Shown one piece after another: positions 35,938-44,724 of a DNA stretch of 64,000 bases. The translations under genes were made by a program, and so were the position numbers. The notes below the pieces were generated by a model. The model made no database searches, was not told the DNA's origin, and saw only the letters and a list, made by a program, of their open reading frames with translations. The stretch's first letter is position 1. Each line of letters opens with the position of its first letter. Source of the DNA: Pseudobacillus wudalianchiensis (GTDB lineage: Bacteria > Bacillota > Bacilli > Bacillales > Domibacillaceae); contig NZ_MAYT01000012.1 of NCBI RefSeq assembly GCF_001685015.1, positions 353,269 through 417,268 of the forward strand, read 5' to 3'.

Positions 35938-35989
35938 ATATAAGCGCCGGTCGATTAGACGGGCGTTTATATGTATGTCGGTTTTTTTA
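35938..35989 (+). terminator. Intrinsic terminator after the ferredoxin gene
   Basis: ATATAAGCGCC / GGCGTTTATAT stem (one G-U) followed at a short distance by GGTTTTTTT. Confidence 0.75.
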
Positions 35990-35990
35990 T

Positions 35991-36150
35991 GGCTCTGTTA
36001 AAGGCTGTTGTTAGTTTTTAGATAGGTCATTGGAACAGAAGTCGTGAAGATTCCTCCATCCTGCATTTCGCATGATCTCGTGCAGTGAGAATTTAAGGAT
36101 GTCATTCAACGCCGTGGCATGCAAACCCACACTTGATTATCAACAGAGCT
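35991..36150 (-). mobile_element. Short IS/MITE-like remnant with terminal inverted repeats
   Basis: The ends GGCTCTGTTAA (35991) and, inverted, AGCTCTGTTGA (36150) match in 9 of 11 positions and resemble insertion-sequence termini beginning GGCTCTGTT. On the minus strand a 41-codon open frame (36136 to 36011) reads sensibly (HATALNDILKFSLHEIMRNAGW and onward) and stops just inside the end, as the tail of a transposase would. No full transposase is present. It fills most of the 401-bp gap between the ferredoxin gene and paaA. The family is not identified. Confidence 0.4.
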
Positions 36151-36218
36151 TTTTAATGATAACAAAGCTCATGAGAACAGCCTGAAAAAAATTTTAAATA
36201 AAATTATTCAGAATATAT

Positions 36219-36247
36219 TTGCATTATGTATAACAATAAATTATAAT
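36219..36247 (+). promoter_or_regulatory. SigA promoter of the paaABCD operon
   Basis: TTGCAT, 17 bases, TATAAT, 64 bases ahead of paaA. TGTATAACA (36227) and TGTTATATA (36262) form an imperfect inverted pair around the -10 that could be an operator. Confidence 0.7.
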
Positions 36248-36310
36248 TACGTTATAAAACTGTTATATATGATTTTAGAGATGGAGATAGAATTAAAGGA
36301 GGAGTAGACA

Positions 36311-37264
36311 ATGTCTAACCTGACAATGATGACGGAAGAAGAGAAGTTAGAACAATTTACCCAGCGAATTGAGGCAGGAGATAAGATTGAAGCGGATGAC
36401 TGGATGCCTGAAGAGTATCGCATGGCCCTCATTAAATTAATTTCTATGCATGGGATTAGCGAAATAATGGGAGCGCTTCCAGAGAAAGAATGGGTGCCGA
36501 AAGCCCCTTCCCTTCATAGAAAACTTGGCATTATGGCGAAAGTTCAGGATGAGATGGGACATGGACAGCTTCTTCTTCGGGTAGCAGAAGACTTGTTGAA
36601 ACCTTACGGCAAAAACCGTGGCGACTTAATGCAGGATTTGTTCAACGGTGATTTGAAATTCCATAACGTCTTCCATATGGATACAAGAACATGGGGAGAT
36701 GCCGGGTTGATCGGCTGGCTCGTTGACGGTGCAGCGATTATCACGCAAACGAACATGCTAGGTGCTTCTTACGGACCGTATGCAAGAGCTCTTCAACGCA
36801 TTTGTGCAGAGGAAGTCTTCCACGCGCAGCACGGTGAAGCGATCATTATGGCACTTGCAGAAGGAACAGAAGAACAAAGAGCCATGATCCAAGATGCATT
36901 AAATCGTTGGTGGGATGCCCTCCTGATGTTCTTTGGTCCAGCAAGTAAAGATACAACTGGTTCATCTAAACAAGATGTAACAATTAAATATAAAATCCGT
37001 ACAAAAACAAATGAACAATTACGACAGGCTTTCTTTGATAAATATGTTCCGCGTATTCTATCACTCGGATTAACTATTCCAGATCCGACGATGCATTATG
37101 ACGAAGAAAACAAAGAATGGGTTTACCAACAGCCAGATTGGTCAGAATTCAAAAAAATTATTAAAAACCAAGGACCTCGTTCACAAGCCCGCTTGAACCT
37201 GCGCCGCACTTCTTATGAAAACAATGCGTGGGTCCGCGATGCACTTGCGGCAACAGTTAGCTGA
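36311..37264 (+). CDS. paaA: 1,2-phenylacetyl-CoA epoxidase subunit PaaA
   Basis: A 317-residue ferritin-like diiron catalytic subunit. Metal ligands are visible in the helices KVQDEMGHGQLLLRVAEDL and CAEEVFHAQHGEAII (ExxH-type pairs). It forms the catalytic heart of the multicomponent epoxidase that converts phenylacetyl-CoA to the ring 1,2-epoxide with O2. AAAGGAGG ribosome site. First gene of a long operon; paaB follows after 25 bases. Confidence 0.96.
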   Translation: MSNLTMMTEEEKLEQFTQRIEAGDKIEADDWMPEEYRMALIKLISMHGISEIMGALPEKEWVPKAPSLHRKLGIMAKVQDEMGHGQLLLRVAEDLLKPYGKNRGDLMQDLFNGDLKFHNVFHMDTRTWGDAGLIGWLVDGAAIITQTNMLGASYGPYARALQRICAEEVFHAQHGEAIIMALAEGTEEQRAMIQDALNRWWDALLMFFGPASKDTTGSSKQDVTIKYKIRTKTNEQLRQAFFDKYVPRILSLGLTIPDPTMHYDEENKEWVYQQPDWSEFKKIIKNQGPRSQARLNLRRTSYENNAWVRDALAATVS

Positions 37265-37289
37265 GCGAACCGAAAGGAGCAGAAGAAAA

Positions 37290-37634
37290 ATGGCAGAAAA
37301 AACATTTTACCAAGAATATGAAGTATTCAGTAAGCGGACGCCGAGCTCTGCATTCCAGCATCAGTTCAGCCTGCTTGCCCCGAACGAAGACATGGCACTC
37401 GTCATGGCCCAAGAAAACTTTATGCGCCGCGAGCCGGTTGCTGACATCTGGATCGTCAATCGAAAGCATATCCGGGCAATGGATGCCGAGGAAAAATTAA
37501 CACTAGGACGATTAGACAATAAAGAATACCGCACAACAAAAGGCTATGGCTACTTAAAGAAAAAGTGGCGTCACTACGAACAACAAATGCTCGATGAAAA
37601 AGAAATCTTGTCATGGGGAGGCGACGGCAAATGA
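37290..37634 (+). CDS. paaB: 1,2-phenylacetyl-CoA epoxidase subunit PaaB
   Basis: A 114-residue PaaB starting MAEKTFYQEYEVFSKRTPSS, ATG with AAAGGAG upstream; the frame extends upstream without a ribosome site. The MAQENFMRREPVADIWIVNRKHI segment is typical. PaaB bridges PaaAC dimers in the epoxidase. Its stop overlaps the paaC start by four bases. Confidence 0.94.
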   Translation: MAEKTFYQEYEVFSKRTPSSAFQHQFSLLAPNEDMALVMAQENFMRREPVADIWIVNRKHIRAMDAEEKLTLGRLDNKEYRTTKGYGYLKKKWRHYEQQMLDEKEILSWGGDGK

Positions 37635-38443
37635 GCAGCACAGAAAACGTATTAAGCCCGGAATATAAAGAAGCAGTAACGAATCTGTTATTTCAATTAG
37701 CAGATGACGACTTCTTAATTTCTTATCGGGGCTCTGAGTGGCTCGGACTCGCTCCTCACATTGAGGAAGACGTTGCTTCTTCCTCTATCAGCCAGGATAC
37801 GATGGGACACGCGGCAATGTATTATACGCTTCTTGAAGAAGTAGGAGCAGGAAAAGCGGATGATCTTGCCCACCTTCGTCCGGCTCAGGAAAGAAAAAAC
37901 AGCATACTGGCTGAACGTGTGAACGGTGAAGGATATTACATGGAAACACCTCAATACGATTGGGCTTATGCTGTCGTGAGAAACTTCTTTTACTCGCAGG
38001 CGAAAAAAGTGAAAGTGGATTCTTTACGTCAAAGCTCTTATCAGCCGCTTGCAGAAACAGCGGTAAAAGTGAACATGGAACTTTACTATCACTTATTGCA
38101 CTGGAAAACATGGTTTGTTCAATTGTTAAGCTCGACAGACGAAGCAAAACAAAAAATGAACGACGCAATTGATCTTGTAATGAAGGATTTTGGAGACGTT
38201 TTCTCGTATGGTAATGATAAAGCGGCTATTGAAAGCAACAATCTGATTGCCAGCGAAGAAGAATTGAAAGATAGATGGAAAGCGAACATGGCACCGATTT
38301 TTGAATCTCTTGGCTTGGCCGTACCGGCAATTCCTGAAGCGCCAGCTAAAAACGGACGCAACGGGGAGCATACAGAAGATTTAACAACGGCCCTATCCAC
38401 TCTTTCCGAAGTATATAGATTGGACCCTGTAGCCGCTTGGTAA
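37631..38443 (+). CDS. paaC: 1,2-phenylacetyl-CoA epoxidase subunit PaaC
   Basis: A 270-residue structural ferritin-like partner of PaaA. ATG 37631 overlaps the paaB stop (ATGA), showing translational coupling. LLFQLADDDFLISYRGSEWLGLAPHIEEDVASSSISQDTMGHAAMYY is characteristic. PaaC lacks a functional diiron site in characterised complexes and stabilises PaaA. Confidence 0.94.
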   Translation: MSSTENVLSPEYKEAVTNLLFQLADDDFLISYRGSEWLGLAPHIEEDVASSSISQDTMGHAAMYYTLLEEVGAGKADDLAHLRPAQERKNSILAERVNGEGYYMETPQYDWAYAVVRNFFYSQAKKVKVDSLRQSSYQPLAETAVKVNMELYYHLLHWKTWFVQLLSSTDEAKQKMNDAIDLVMKDFGDVFSYGNDKAAIESNNLIASEEELKDRWKANMAPIFESLGLAVPAIPEAPAKNGRNGEHTEDLTTALSTLSEVYRLDPVAAW

Positions 38444-38469
38444 TTTAACACCGAAAAGAGGTGGCCTTA

Positions 38470-38970
38470 ATGAATACATCCATAGAATCTGCTAACAAAC
38501 AAGTATATGAGGCACTAACAAATGTAAAAGATCCGGAGATTGATACAGTCAGTGTTATTGATCTCGGAATGGTAGAAGAAGTCATCACAGAAGGAAGCCG
38601 TGTCAAAGTCGTTCTTCTGCCGACATTTTTAGGGTGTCCGGCGTTAGAAATCATTAAAAAGAACACTGTGAACGCCGTCAAAGAACTTTCCTTTGTAGAT
38701 GAAGTTGAGGTGGAATTTGTTTTTCACCCGCCGTGGACATCGGACCGGATTACAGACGAAGGGCACAAAGGCTTGCGCGCCTTCGGAATTGCCCCGCCGC
38801 CGGAGCACTTTGAAGAGGACGGCTCATGGCATGTAGATTGTCCGTACTGTGGTTCCACCTATGTCACCATGGAAAATATCTTTGGGCCAACAGCCTGCAG
38901 AAGCATTTTATACTGCAAGAGCTGCAAAAACCCATTTGAAGCAATGAAACCTGTTTCAACAATGATGTAA
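38470..38970 (+). CDS. paaD: PaaD, MIP18/SufT-like Fe-S assembly factor of the epoxidase
   Basis: A 166-residue protein with an N-terminal MIP18 domain (VYEALTNVKDPEIDTVSVIDLGMV ... TFLGCPALE) and a C-terminal zinc-ribbon-like Cys set (CPYCG ... CRSILYCKSC). ATG 38470 follows AGAGGTGG. PaaD is required in vivo for epoxidase activity, probably by helping to assemble the metal centre of the reductase component; its retention although no PaaE is seen is notable. Confidence 0.92.
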   Translation: MNTSIESANKQVYEALTNVKDPEIDTVSVIDLGMVEEVITEGSRVKVVLLPTFLGCPALEIIKKNTVNAVKELSFVDEVEVEFVFHPPWTSDRITDEGHKGLRAFGIAPPPEHFEEDGSWHVDCPYCGSTYVTMENIFGPTACRSILYCKSCKNPFEAMKPVSTMM

Positions 38971-38988
38971 AAGTGGAGGGGATAGACA

Positions 38989-39297
38989 ATGGCAAAAGTA
39001 GTGGCGTTATATAAGCAACCAAAAGATAAAGAACAATTCGACGAGCATTATTTCAATGTTCATGGACCGATCACAGCGAAGATTCCTGGACTTCGTGAAA
39101 TGAAAGTAACAAGATTCAACAAAAATGTTATGACAGGCGGCGAACCAGAACATTATCTGATGTGCGAAATGATCTATGACAGCATGGAAGATTTAAAGAA
39201 TGGCATGCGCTCCGATGAAGGAAAAGCTTCTGGCAAAGACTTAATGGGATTTGCAGGTGATCTCGTTACATTGATGATCGGTGAGGAAGTGGAATGA
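38989..39297 (+). CDS. EthD-family small protein inside the paa operon
   Basis: A 102-residue dimeric ferredoxin-like-fold protein of the EthD group (VALYKQPKDKEQFDEHYFNVHGPITAKIPGLREMKVTRF). The GTGGAGGGG ribosome site and the ATGA overlap with the next gene show it belongs to the operon. EthD proteins accompany some monooxygenase and degradation systems; their chemistry is mostly unknown. Possible roles are isomerisation or protection from reactive oxepin/epoxide intermediates, but this is speculation. Confidence 0.8.
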   Translation: MAKVVALYKQPKDKEQFDEHYFNVHGPITAKIPGLREMKVTRFNKNVMTGGEPEHYLMCEMIYDSMEDLKNGMRSDEGKASGKDLMGFAGDLVTLMIGEEVE

Positions 39298-40070
39298 GCC
39301 GCTTTGAATTTATCGAAACATCTGTAACAAGCGGAACGGCGGTTGTCGAATTAAACCGCCCCCGCCAGTTAAATGCGCTGAACCGCAAAATGGTTAGTGA
39401 GATCGTGGAAGCGATCGAAACATTCGACCGTGACGAAGAAGTGCGCGTCATCGTCTTAACAGGAAAAGGCCATTCTTTCTCAGCAGGTGCTGACATTGAC
39501 GAAATGGCAGAAGATGATCCGATCCGTCTTGAGTTATTAAATCAGTTTGCAGATTGGGACAGACTGTCATTAGTGAAAAAGCCGATCATTGGTGCTGTTA
39601 AAGGGTTTGTATTTGGTGGTGGATTCGAACTAGCTCTTAGCTGTGACATTTTAATTGCAGCGGCTGGTACAGAGTTTTCTTTCCCTGAGGTATCGATCGG
39701 TGTTATGCCGGGCGCAGGCGGCACACAGCGGCTGACAAAGCTCGTTGGCCGCACGAAAGCACTGGAATGGCTATGGACAGGTGAGCGGATTCCTGCAGAA
39801 GCCGCTCTCGCCCACGGTGTGATTAATAAAATTGTGGCACCAGAGCTGTTGATGGAAGAAGCGATGAAATTCGCAGGCAGAATCGCAAAACAGCCGCCTC
39901 TTTCCGTACGACTCATCAAAGATTCGGTCAACAAGGCAGTAGATTATTCACTGTATGAAGGCATGCAGTATGAACGGAAAAACTTCTACCTGTTGTTTGC
40001 TTCACAGGATCAAAAAGAAGGCATGAATGCGTTTGTTGAAAAGAGAAAACCGAATTATAAAGGAAAGTAA
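39294..40070 (+). CDS. paaF: Enoyl-CoA hydratase (PaaF-like)
   Basis: A 258-residue crotonase. Both catalytic glutamates of hydratases are in place: SFPEVSIGVMPGAGGTQRL and TKALEWLWTGERIPAE. The oxyanion motif is FSAGADIDEM and GGGFELALSCD. Being fully equipped as a hydratase it suits PaaF (2,3-dehydroadipyl-CoA hydration). It overlaps the EthD gene by four bases; paaG follows after 14 bases. Confidence 0.88.
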   Translation: MSRFEFIETSVTSGTAVVELNRPRQLNALNRKMVSEIVEAIETFDRDEEVRVIVLTGKGHSFSAGADIDEMAEDDPIRLELLNQFADWDRLSLVKKPIIGAVKGFVFGGGFELALSCDILIAAAGTEFSFPEVSIGVMPGAGGTQRLTKLVGRTKALEWLWTGERIPAEAALAHGVINKIVAPELLMEEAMKFAGRIAKQPPLSVRLIKDSVNKAVDYSLYEGMQYERKNFYLLFASQDQKEGMNAFVEKRKPNYKGK

Positions 40071-40084
40071 GGAGGCTTTGTCGA

Positions 40085-40858
40085 ATGTTTGAAACGATCC
40101 GTTACGACGTAAAAGACGGAGTGGCCTGGTTATTTTTAAATAGACCTGACAAATTAAACGCCTTTACAGCGCAGATGAACCGTGAGATTAAAGATGCAGT
40201 AAAAGCTGCCTCACAGAATGACGAGGTTCGCTGCATCGTGATCACAGGGGAAGGGCGGGCATTTTGTTCTGGCCAGGATTTATCAGAAGTCGATGAAAGT
40301 ATGGACCACGGTGACGTATTAAGAAAGCATTACGGTCCAATGGTGAAACAAATCAGACAATGTGAAAAGCCGATTATAGCTGCTGTGAATGGAGTAGCGG
40401 CTGGTGCAGGATTTTCTCTTGCGCTCGCTTGTGATTTTAGGCTTGTTTCAGAAAAAGCAAGTTTCATAAACGCTTTTATTCACGTAGGACTGATCCCTGA
40501 CTCCGGCAATCTCTATTTTCTTACACAGCTAGTCGGCCCAGCAAAAGCAGCTGAATTATCGATTTTGGGAGAGAAAGTGTCAGCCGCGCAAGCAGCAGAG
40601 CTTGGCCTTGCTAATCAACTGATTCCTGCTGAAGCATTTGAAGACGAAGTGAGTGCATTTGCAGCCCGTCTTGCCGTTATGCCGACAAAGGCAATCGGCT
40701 TAATTAAACGATCATTAAAAGCCGCTTCAGTGCTTTCTTTTGAAGACTACCTTGAGCAGGAAGCGCAAGGACAGCGGACAGCAGGATTAACGGCTGACCA
40801 TCGTGAAGGCGTCGAAGCATTTTTGCAAAAAAGAAAACCTGTTTTCTCAGGAAAATAA
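40085..40858 (+). CDS. paaG: Ring 1,2-epoxyphenylacetyl-CoA isomerase (PaaG-like)
   Basis: A 257-residue crotonase in which the first hydratase Glu is replaced; the segment reads HVGLIPDSGNLYFLTQLVG with the Asp typical of PaaG isomerases. FCSGQDLSEV and GAGFSLALACDFRL complete the oxyanion site. It would convert the ring epoxide to the oxepin and also shift the double bond in the later beta-oxidation steps. AAGGAGG ribosome site. Confidence 0.9.
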   Translation: MFETIRYDVKDGVAWLFLNRPDKLNAFTAQMNREIKDAVKAASQNDEVRCIVITGEGRAFCSGQDLSEVDESMDHGDVLRKHYGPMVKQIRQCEKPIIAAVNGVAAGAGFSLALACDFRLVSEKASFINAFIHVGLIPDSGNLYFLTQLVGPAKAAELSILGEKVSAAQAAELGLANQLIPAEAFEDEVSAFAARLAVMPTKAIGLIKRSLKAASVLSFEDYLEQEAQGQRTAGLTADHREGVEAFLQKRKPVFSGK

Positions 40859-40872
40859 AGGGAGTGGAACTT

Positions 40873-42390
40873 ATGTCAACGACTCAAGAAACGAAAGTAG
40901 AACAAGAAGCGGTCAAACGCGACTTTTATCATTTAATCATCAATGGCGAGAAAGTAAAAAGCAGCACAGGTGAAACGATCAAGACATACAATCCGGCAAC
41001 TGGTGAATTAGTAGCTGAAGTAGCAAAAGCATCTAAAGAAGATACTGAAAAAGCGGTTGCAGCAGCACGCGAAGCATTTGATAACGGCAAGTGGAAGAAG
41101 TATCCTGTTGGCCGTCGTGCGCAAGTGTTGAACAAAATCGCAGCTATTATGCGCTCTCGTTTTAACGAGCTTGTTGAATTGGAAGTTCTTGATACAGGTA
41201 AGACAATCCACGCTGCCCAAGGACAAATCACACAGGCGATTGAAGACTTTGAATTTTACGCTGGAGCGATCGTTGGCCATCGCGGCACAGTGAACAATGT
41301 CCCTGGACAATTCCATAACTATACTGAAAAAGAACCGGTTGGCGTTTGTGCGCAAATTACTCCATGGAACTATCCAATGATGATGGCTGCTTGGAAAATT
41401 GCTCCTGCTATCGCTGTTGGCTGTTCCGTTATCGTGAAGCCAGCTTCTCTTACTCCGTTAACAACAATTGTTCTTGGAGAGATTTGTCAAGAAGCAGGCG
41501 TTCCTGCAGGTGTTGTCAATATCGTTCCGGGATCTGGAGCAGAAGTGGGCGACTATTTAGTAGGACATCCGCAAGTAGACAAAGTAGCGTTCACAGGTTC
41601 TACACCAATCGGAAAAGATATTATGGCGAAAGCTTCTCAAACATTAAAACGTGTAACTCTTGAACTTGGCGGTAAATCTCCTAATCTCGTATTTGCCGAT
41701 GCAGATATTGACGCGGCAGTAGACGGTTCATTATTCGGAATCTTCTATAATAGCGGGCAATCTTGTGAGGCGCGTTCCCGCCTGTATGTTCATGAAGACA
41801 TTTATGATGAGTTCGTGAGCAAGTTCGTTGAGAAAGCGAAAAATATTAAGCTTGGCGATCCATTTGATAAAGGCACACATATGGGGGCGATCATTGACCA
41901 AGGCCAGCTTGATACAGTTGACGGCTATGTGAAGTCTGCTATCGAAGAAGGCGCGGAAATCCTTGCTGGCGGAAAGGTAGCACAGCCTGAAGGCTATGAA
42001 AACGGCTTCTGGTATGAGCCGACGGTTATTGCCAATGTGAACCATGATATGAAAGTTGTAAAAGAAGAAATCTTTGGTCCAGTTGTTGTTGTCATGAAGT
42101 TTAAAGATGAAAAAGAAGCGATCAGACTGGCGAATGACACTGAGTTTGGCCTCGGTTCTGCGATCTGGACAAAAGACGGTGCTCGCGCAACTCGAGTAGC
42201 GAATCAAATCCAAGCAGGAATCGTGATGATTAACTGTCCGTTCTCTGCGTTCCCAGGCACACCATTCGGCGGATACAAACAATCCGGCTTTGGCCGCGAG
42301 CTAAGCATTGAGTCACTGGATCTCTACACAGAAACGAAGAGCATCCTGTCTTACTATGGCAGCCGTCCGATCAATCCATTAGGAGTTTAA
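40873..42390 (+). CDS. Aldehyde dehydrogenase of the paa operon (possible stand-in for the PaaZ dehydrogenase domain)
   Basis: A 505-residue ALDH with TLELGGKSPNLVFADAD (catalytic Glu), FYNSGQSCEARSRLYV (catalytic Cys), and the NAD-binding FTGSTPIGKDI. ATG 40873 has AAAGGGAGTGG upstream. It resembles betaine/aldehyde dehydrogenases rather than PaaZ and has no C-terminal MaoC hydratase domain. In the paa operon it most likely oxidises the 3-oxo-5,6-dehydrosuberyl-CoA semialdehyde, like PacL-type enzymes in systems without fused PaaZ. Substrate specificity is inferred from context only. Confidence 0.82.
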   Translation: MSTTQETKVEQEAVKRDFYHLIINGEKVKSSTGETIKTYNPATGELVAEVAKASKEDTEKAVAAAREAFDNGKWKKYPVGRRAQVLNKIAAIMRSRFNELVELEVLDTGKTIHAAQGQITQAIEDFEFYAGAIVGHRGTVNNVPGQFHNYTEKEPVGVCAQITPWNYPMMMAAWKIAPAIAVGCSVIVKPASLTPLTTIVLGEICQEAGVPAGVVNIVPGSGAEVGDYLVGHPQVDKVAFTGSTPIGKDIMAKASQTLKRVTLELGGKSPNLVFADADIDAAVDGSLFGIFYNSGQSCEARSRLYVHEDIYDEFVSKFVEKAKNIKLGDPFDKGTHMGAIIDQGQLDTVDGYVKSAIEEGAEILAGGKVAQPEGYENGFWYEPTVIANVNHDMKVVKEEIFGPVVVVMKFKDEKEAIRLANDTEFGLGSAIWTKDGARATRVANQIQAGIVMINCPFSAFPGTPFGGYKQSGFGRELSIESLDLYTETKSILSYYGSRPINPLGV

Positions 42391-42401
42391 TTTATTGAGG
42401 A

Positions 42402-42440
42402 AGACGGACAGGTGGCATTCAGGCCTCTTGTCCGTTTTCA
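42402..42440 (+). terminator. Intra-operon hairpin between the ALDH gene and paaH
   Basis: ACGGACAGGTGG pairs with CCTCTTGTCCGT with two mismatches, then TTTT. It may be an attenuator or partial terminator inside the operon. Confidence 0.5.
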
Positions 42441-42460
42441 CGCATAAGGGGGAGAACAAC

Positions 42461-43333
42461 ATGATCAACCGTATTGGAGTCGTCGGTTCTGGCGTGATGG
42501 GCAGAGGAATTGCTTATGTTGGAGCTGTCGGCGGTTACTCAGTAACAGTGGTAGATATTAATGAAGCTGCTTTGCAAAATGCTAAGCAGGAGATTGATGC
42601 AATTTTTGAAAAAGGTGTAGCGCGAGGGAAAATTACAGCCGAAGCCGCTGAGCAAGCACGCAAGAATTTAAGCTATGAAAGAGACCTGGTACAAGTAGCA
42701 GCTGCCGCTGATTTAATGATTGAAGCGGTTCCTGAAAAAGTGGAAATTAAAAAGCAAGTATTTGAAACGATTGAAGAGCATGCACCGGAGCATTGCTTCT
42801 TTGCAACGAATACTTCTACAATGAGCCCGACCGAAATTGCTTCATTTGCTAAGCGCCCGGAAAAAACAATTGCGATGCATTTTTTCAATCCGGTACACAA
42901 AATGCCGCTCGTTGAAATTATCCGTGGTTTAGAAACAAGCGATGAAACAGCCGCTGTTATTAAAGAAGTAGCCGAGAAGATGGGTAAGGAAACAGTCGTG
43001 ATTAACGAATTCCCTGGATTCGTGACAAGCCGAATCAGTGCATTAGTGGGGAATGAAGCATTTTATATGCTGCAAGAAGGACTCGGTACACCAGAAGAAA
43101 TCGATAAAGCGATCAAGCTAGGCTTAAATTACCCAATGGGTCCATTTGAATTAGTTGACCTTGTTGGTTTAGATGCCCGCTTGAACAACTTAAAATATTT
43201 GCATGAAAAGCTTGGCGAAAAATACCGTCCGGCACCGCTTCTTGAACAGTATGTTAAAGCGGGAAGACTTGGCCGCAAGAGCGGAAAAGGCGTTTACGAT
43301 TATACGAACAAGGAAGAGTTGGTAAAAAAATGA
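42461..43333 (+). CDS. paaH: 3-hydroxyacyl-CoA dehydrogenase (PaaH)
   Basis: A 290-residue enzyme starting MINRIGVVGSGVMGRGIAYVGA (NAD motif GxGxMG); ATG 42461 with AAGGGGGAG. FATNTSTMSPTEIA, MHFFNPVHKMPLVEII (catalytic His) and NEFPGFVTSRI are standard. It oxidises 3-hydroxyadipyl-CoA to 3-oxoadipyl-CoA. It overlaps paaJ by four bases. Confidence 0.92.
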   Translation: MINRIGVVGSGVMGRGIAYVGAVGGYSVTVVDINEAALQNAKQEIDAIFEKGVARGKITAEAAEQARKNLSYERDLVQVAAAADLMIEAVPEKVEIKKQVFETIEEHAPEHCFFATNTSTMSPTEIASFAKRPEKTIAMHFFNPVHKMPLVEIIRGLETSDETAAVIKEVAEKMGKETVVINEFPGFVTSRISALVGNEAFYMLQEGLGTPEEIDKAIKLGLNYPMGPFELVDLVGLDARLNNLKYLHEKLGEKYRPAPLLEQYVKAGRLGRKSGKGVYDYTNKEELVKK

Positions 43334-44535
43334 GAGAAGTAGTCATTGTTGATGCAGTCCGCACACCGATTGGGAGATATAAAGGGGCTTTAAAAGACGT
43401 CAGACCTGATGATCTTGGTGCCGTCGTGATTAAAGCGTTACTTGAAAGAAATCCAAATCTTCCGCCTGAGCAAATTGAAGAAGTTATTTTCGGCAACGCT
43501 AACCAGGCAGGCGAAGACAACCGCAACGTCGCTAGAATGTCCGCGCTTCTTGCTGGCCTTCCAGTAGAAGTAGGCGGAACAACAGTGAACCGTCTGTGTG
43601 GTTCAGGGCTTGATGCTGTCATGTATGCTGCCAGAGCGATTGCCGTTGGTGAAGGAGATATCTTTATCGCCGGTGGAACAGAAAGCATGACACGTGCACC
43701 GCTCGTCATGGCAAAGCCTGATAAGGACTTCCCGCGTGGAAATATGGAATTGCAGGATACGACGATTGGCTGGCGCTTCACGAATCCAAAGCTTCACGAA
43801 ATGTACGGTACAGATTCTATGCCGCAAACAGCAGAAAATGTAGCACAGCGCTATAACATTTCTCGTGAAGCCCAGGATAAATTTGCATTTGAAAGCCAGC
43901 AGCGCGCGAAAAAAGCAATGGAAGAAAATCGCTTTGCAGAAGAAATCGTGCCGGTCATCTACAAAGATCGAAAAGGCAATGAAGTGGTAGTGGATACCGA
44001 TGAGCATCCGCGTCCAGATACAAGTCTTGAAAAACTAGGCAAGTTAAGAGCGTTGTTTGAAGGCGGTACGGTTACAGCTGGAAATGCTTCTGGTGTAAAC
44101 GACGGAGCTTCTGCTTTGATTCTCATGAGTGCCGAAAAAGCAAAGGAACTGAATCTGAAGCCGCTTGCCAAATACGTGACAGGGGCAACGGCGGGTCTAG
44201 AGCCTGCCGTGATGGGTCTTGGACCAATTTACGCATCAAGAAAAGCACTGAGCCGTGCTGGCCTTACAGTGGCAGACTTAGGCTTAATTGAGTTGAATGA
44301 AGCGTTTGCTTCTCAATCACTTGAATGTATCCGTCAATTAGAGCTTGACCAAAGCAAAGTAAATGTCAACGGAGGTGCCATTGCATTTGGCCATCCGCTT
44401 GGCGCGAGCGGCGCTCGTATTTTAACGACGCTTCTATATGAAATGAAAAAACGTGATGAAAAATACGGCTTAGCGACTATGTGTATTGGTGTTGGTCAAG
44501 GGATTGCTGCGATCGTAGAAAATATAAACGACTAA
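43330..44535 (+). CDS. paaJ: 3-oxoadipyl-CoA thiolase (PaaJ)
   Basis: A 401-residue thiolase: [18 protein letters not shown] with the acylated Cys, [17 protein letters not shown] and [13 protein letters not shown] with the second catalytic Cys; [17 protein letters not shown] is typical of the PcaF/PaaJ group. It releases acetyl-CoA from 3-oxoadipyl-CoA (and the dehydrosuberyl analogue) leaving succinyl-CoA. Start codon in ATGA overlap with paaH. A complex terminator follows. Confidence 0.93.
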   Translation: MREVVIVDAVRTPIGRYKGALKDVRPDDLGAVVIKALLERNPNLPPEQIEEVIFGNANQAGEDNRNVARMSALLAGLPVEVGGTTVNRLCGSGLDAVMYAARAIAVGEGDIFIAGGTESMTRAPLVMAKPDKDFPRGNMELQDTTIGWRFTNPKLHEMYGTDSMPQTAENVAQRYNISREAQDKFAFESQQRAKKAMEENRFAEEIVPVIYKDRKGNEVVVDTDEHPRPDTSLEKLGKLRALFEGGTVTAGNASGVNDGASALILMSAEKAKELNLKPLAKYVTGATAGLEPAVMGLGPIYASRKALSRAGLTVADLGLIELNEAFASQSLECIRQLELDQSKVNVNGGAIAFGHPLGASGARILTTLLYEMKKRDEKYGLATMCIGVGQGIAAIVENIND

Positions 44536-44569
44536 TGAGGAATGTAGAAGAGATCGATTTCTAGGCTCT

Positions 44570-44591
44570 TAGGCTGATTGAAAGCGTTTGT
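44570..44591. repeat. Interspersed repeat fragment, copy D (22 bp)
   Basis: Identical over 22 bases to 17064-17085 and related to the right end of copies A and B on the opposite strand. It contains TGAAAGCGTTTG, which also looks like a degenerate cre half, so a regulatory function is an alternative explanation. Confidence 0.5.
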
Positions 44592-44626
44592 CTACAATCT
44601 GGGATAAATAGGATCACTCGATAAAC

Positions 44627-44708
44627 AGGCTGTCCTTCAGGCGCCAGAGCTCTTTTCTGTTAAAGAAAAGGAAGAGCAGCGGCAGGCGTTGGACAGCTTT
44701 TTTCTATA
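44627..44708 (+). terminator. Terminator after paaJ
   Basis: Outer stem GGCTGTCC / GGACAGCT closed over an inner A/G-rich hairpin (GCTCTTTTCT / AGAAAAGGAAGAGC), followed by TTTTTT. Confidence 0.7.
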
Positions 44709-44724
44709 GAAAGGGAGAATGAAC

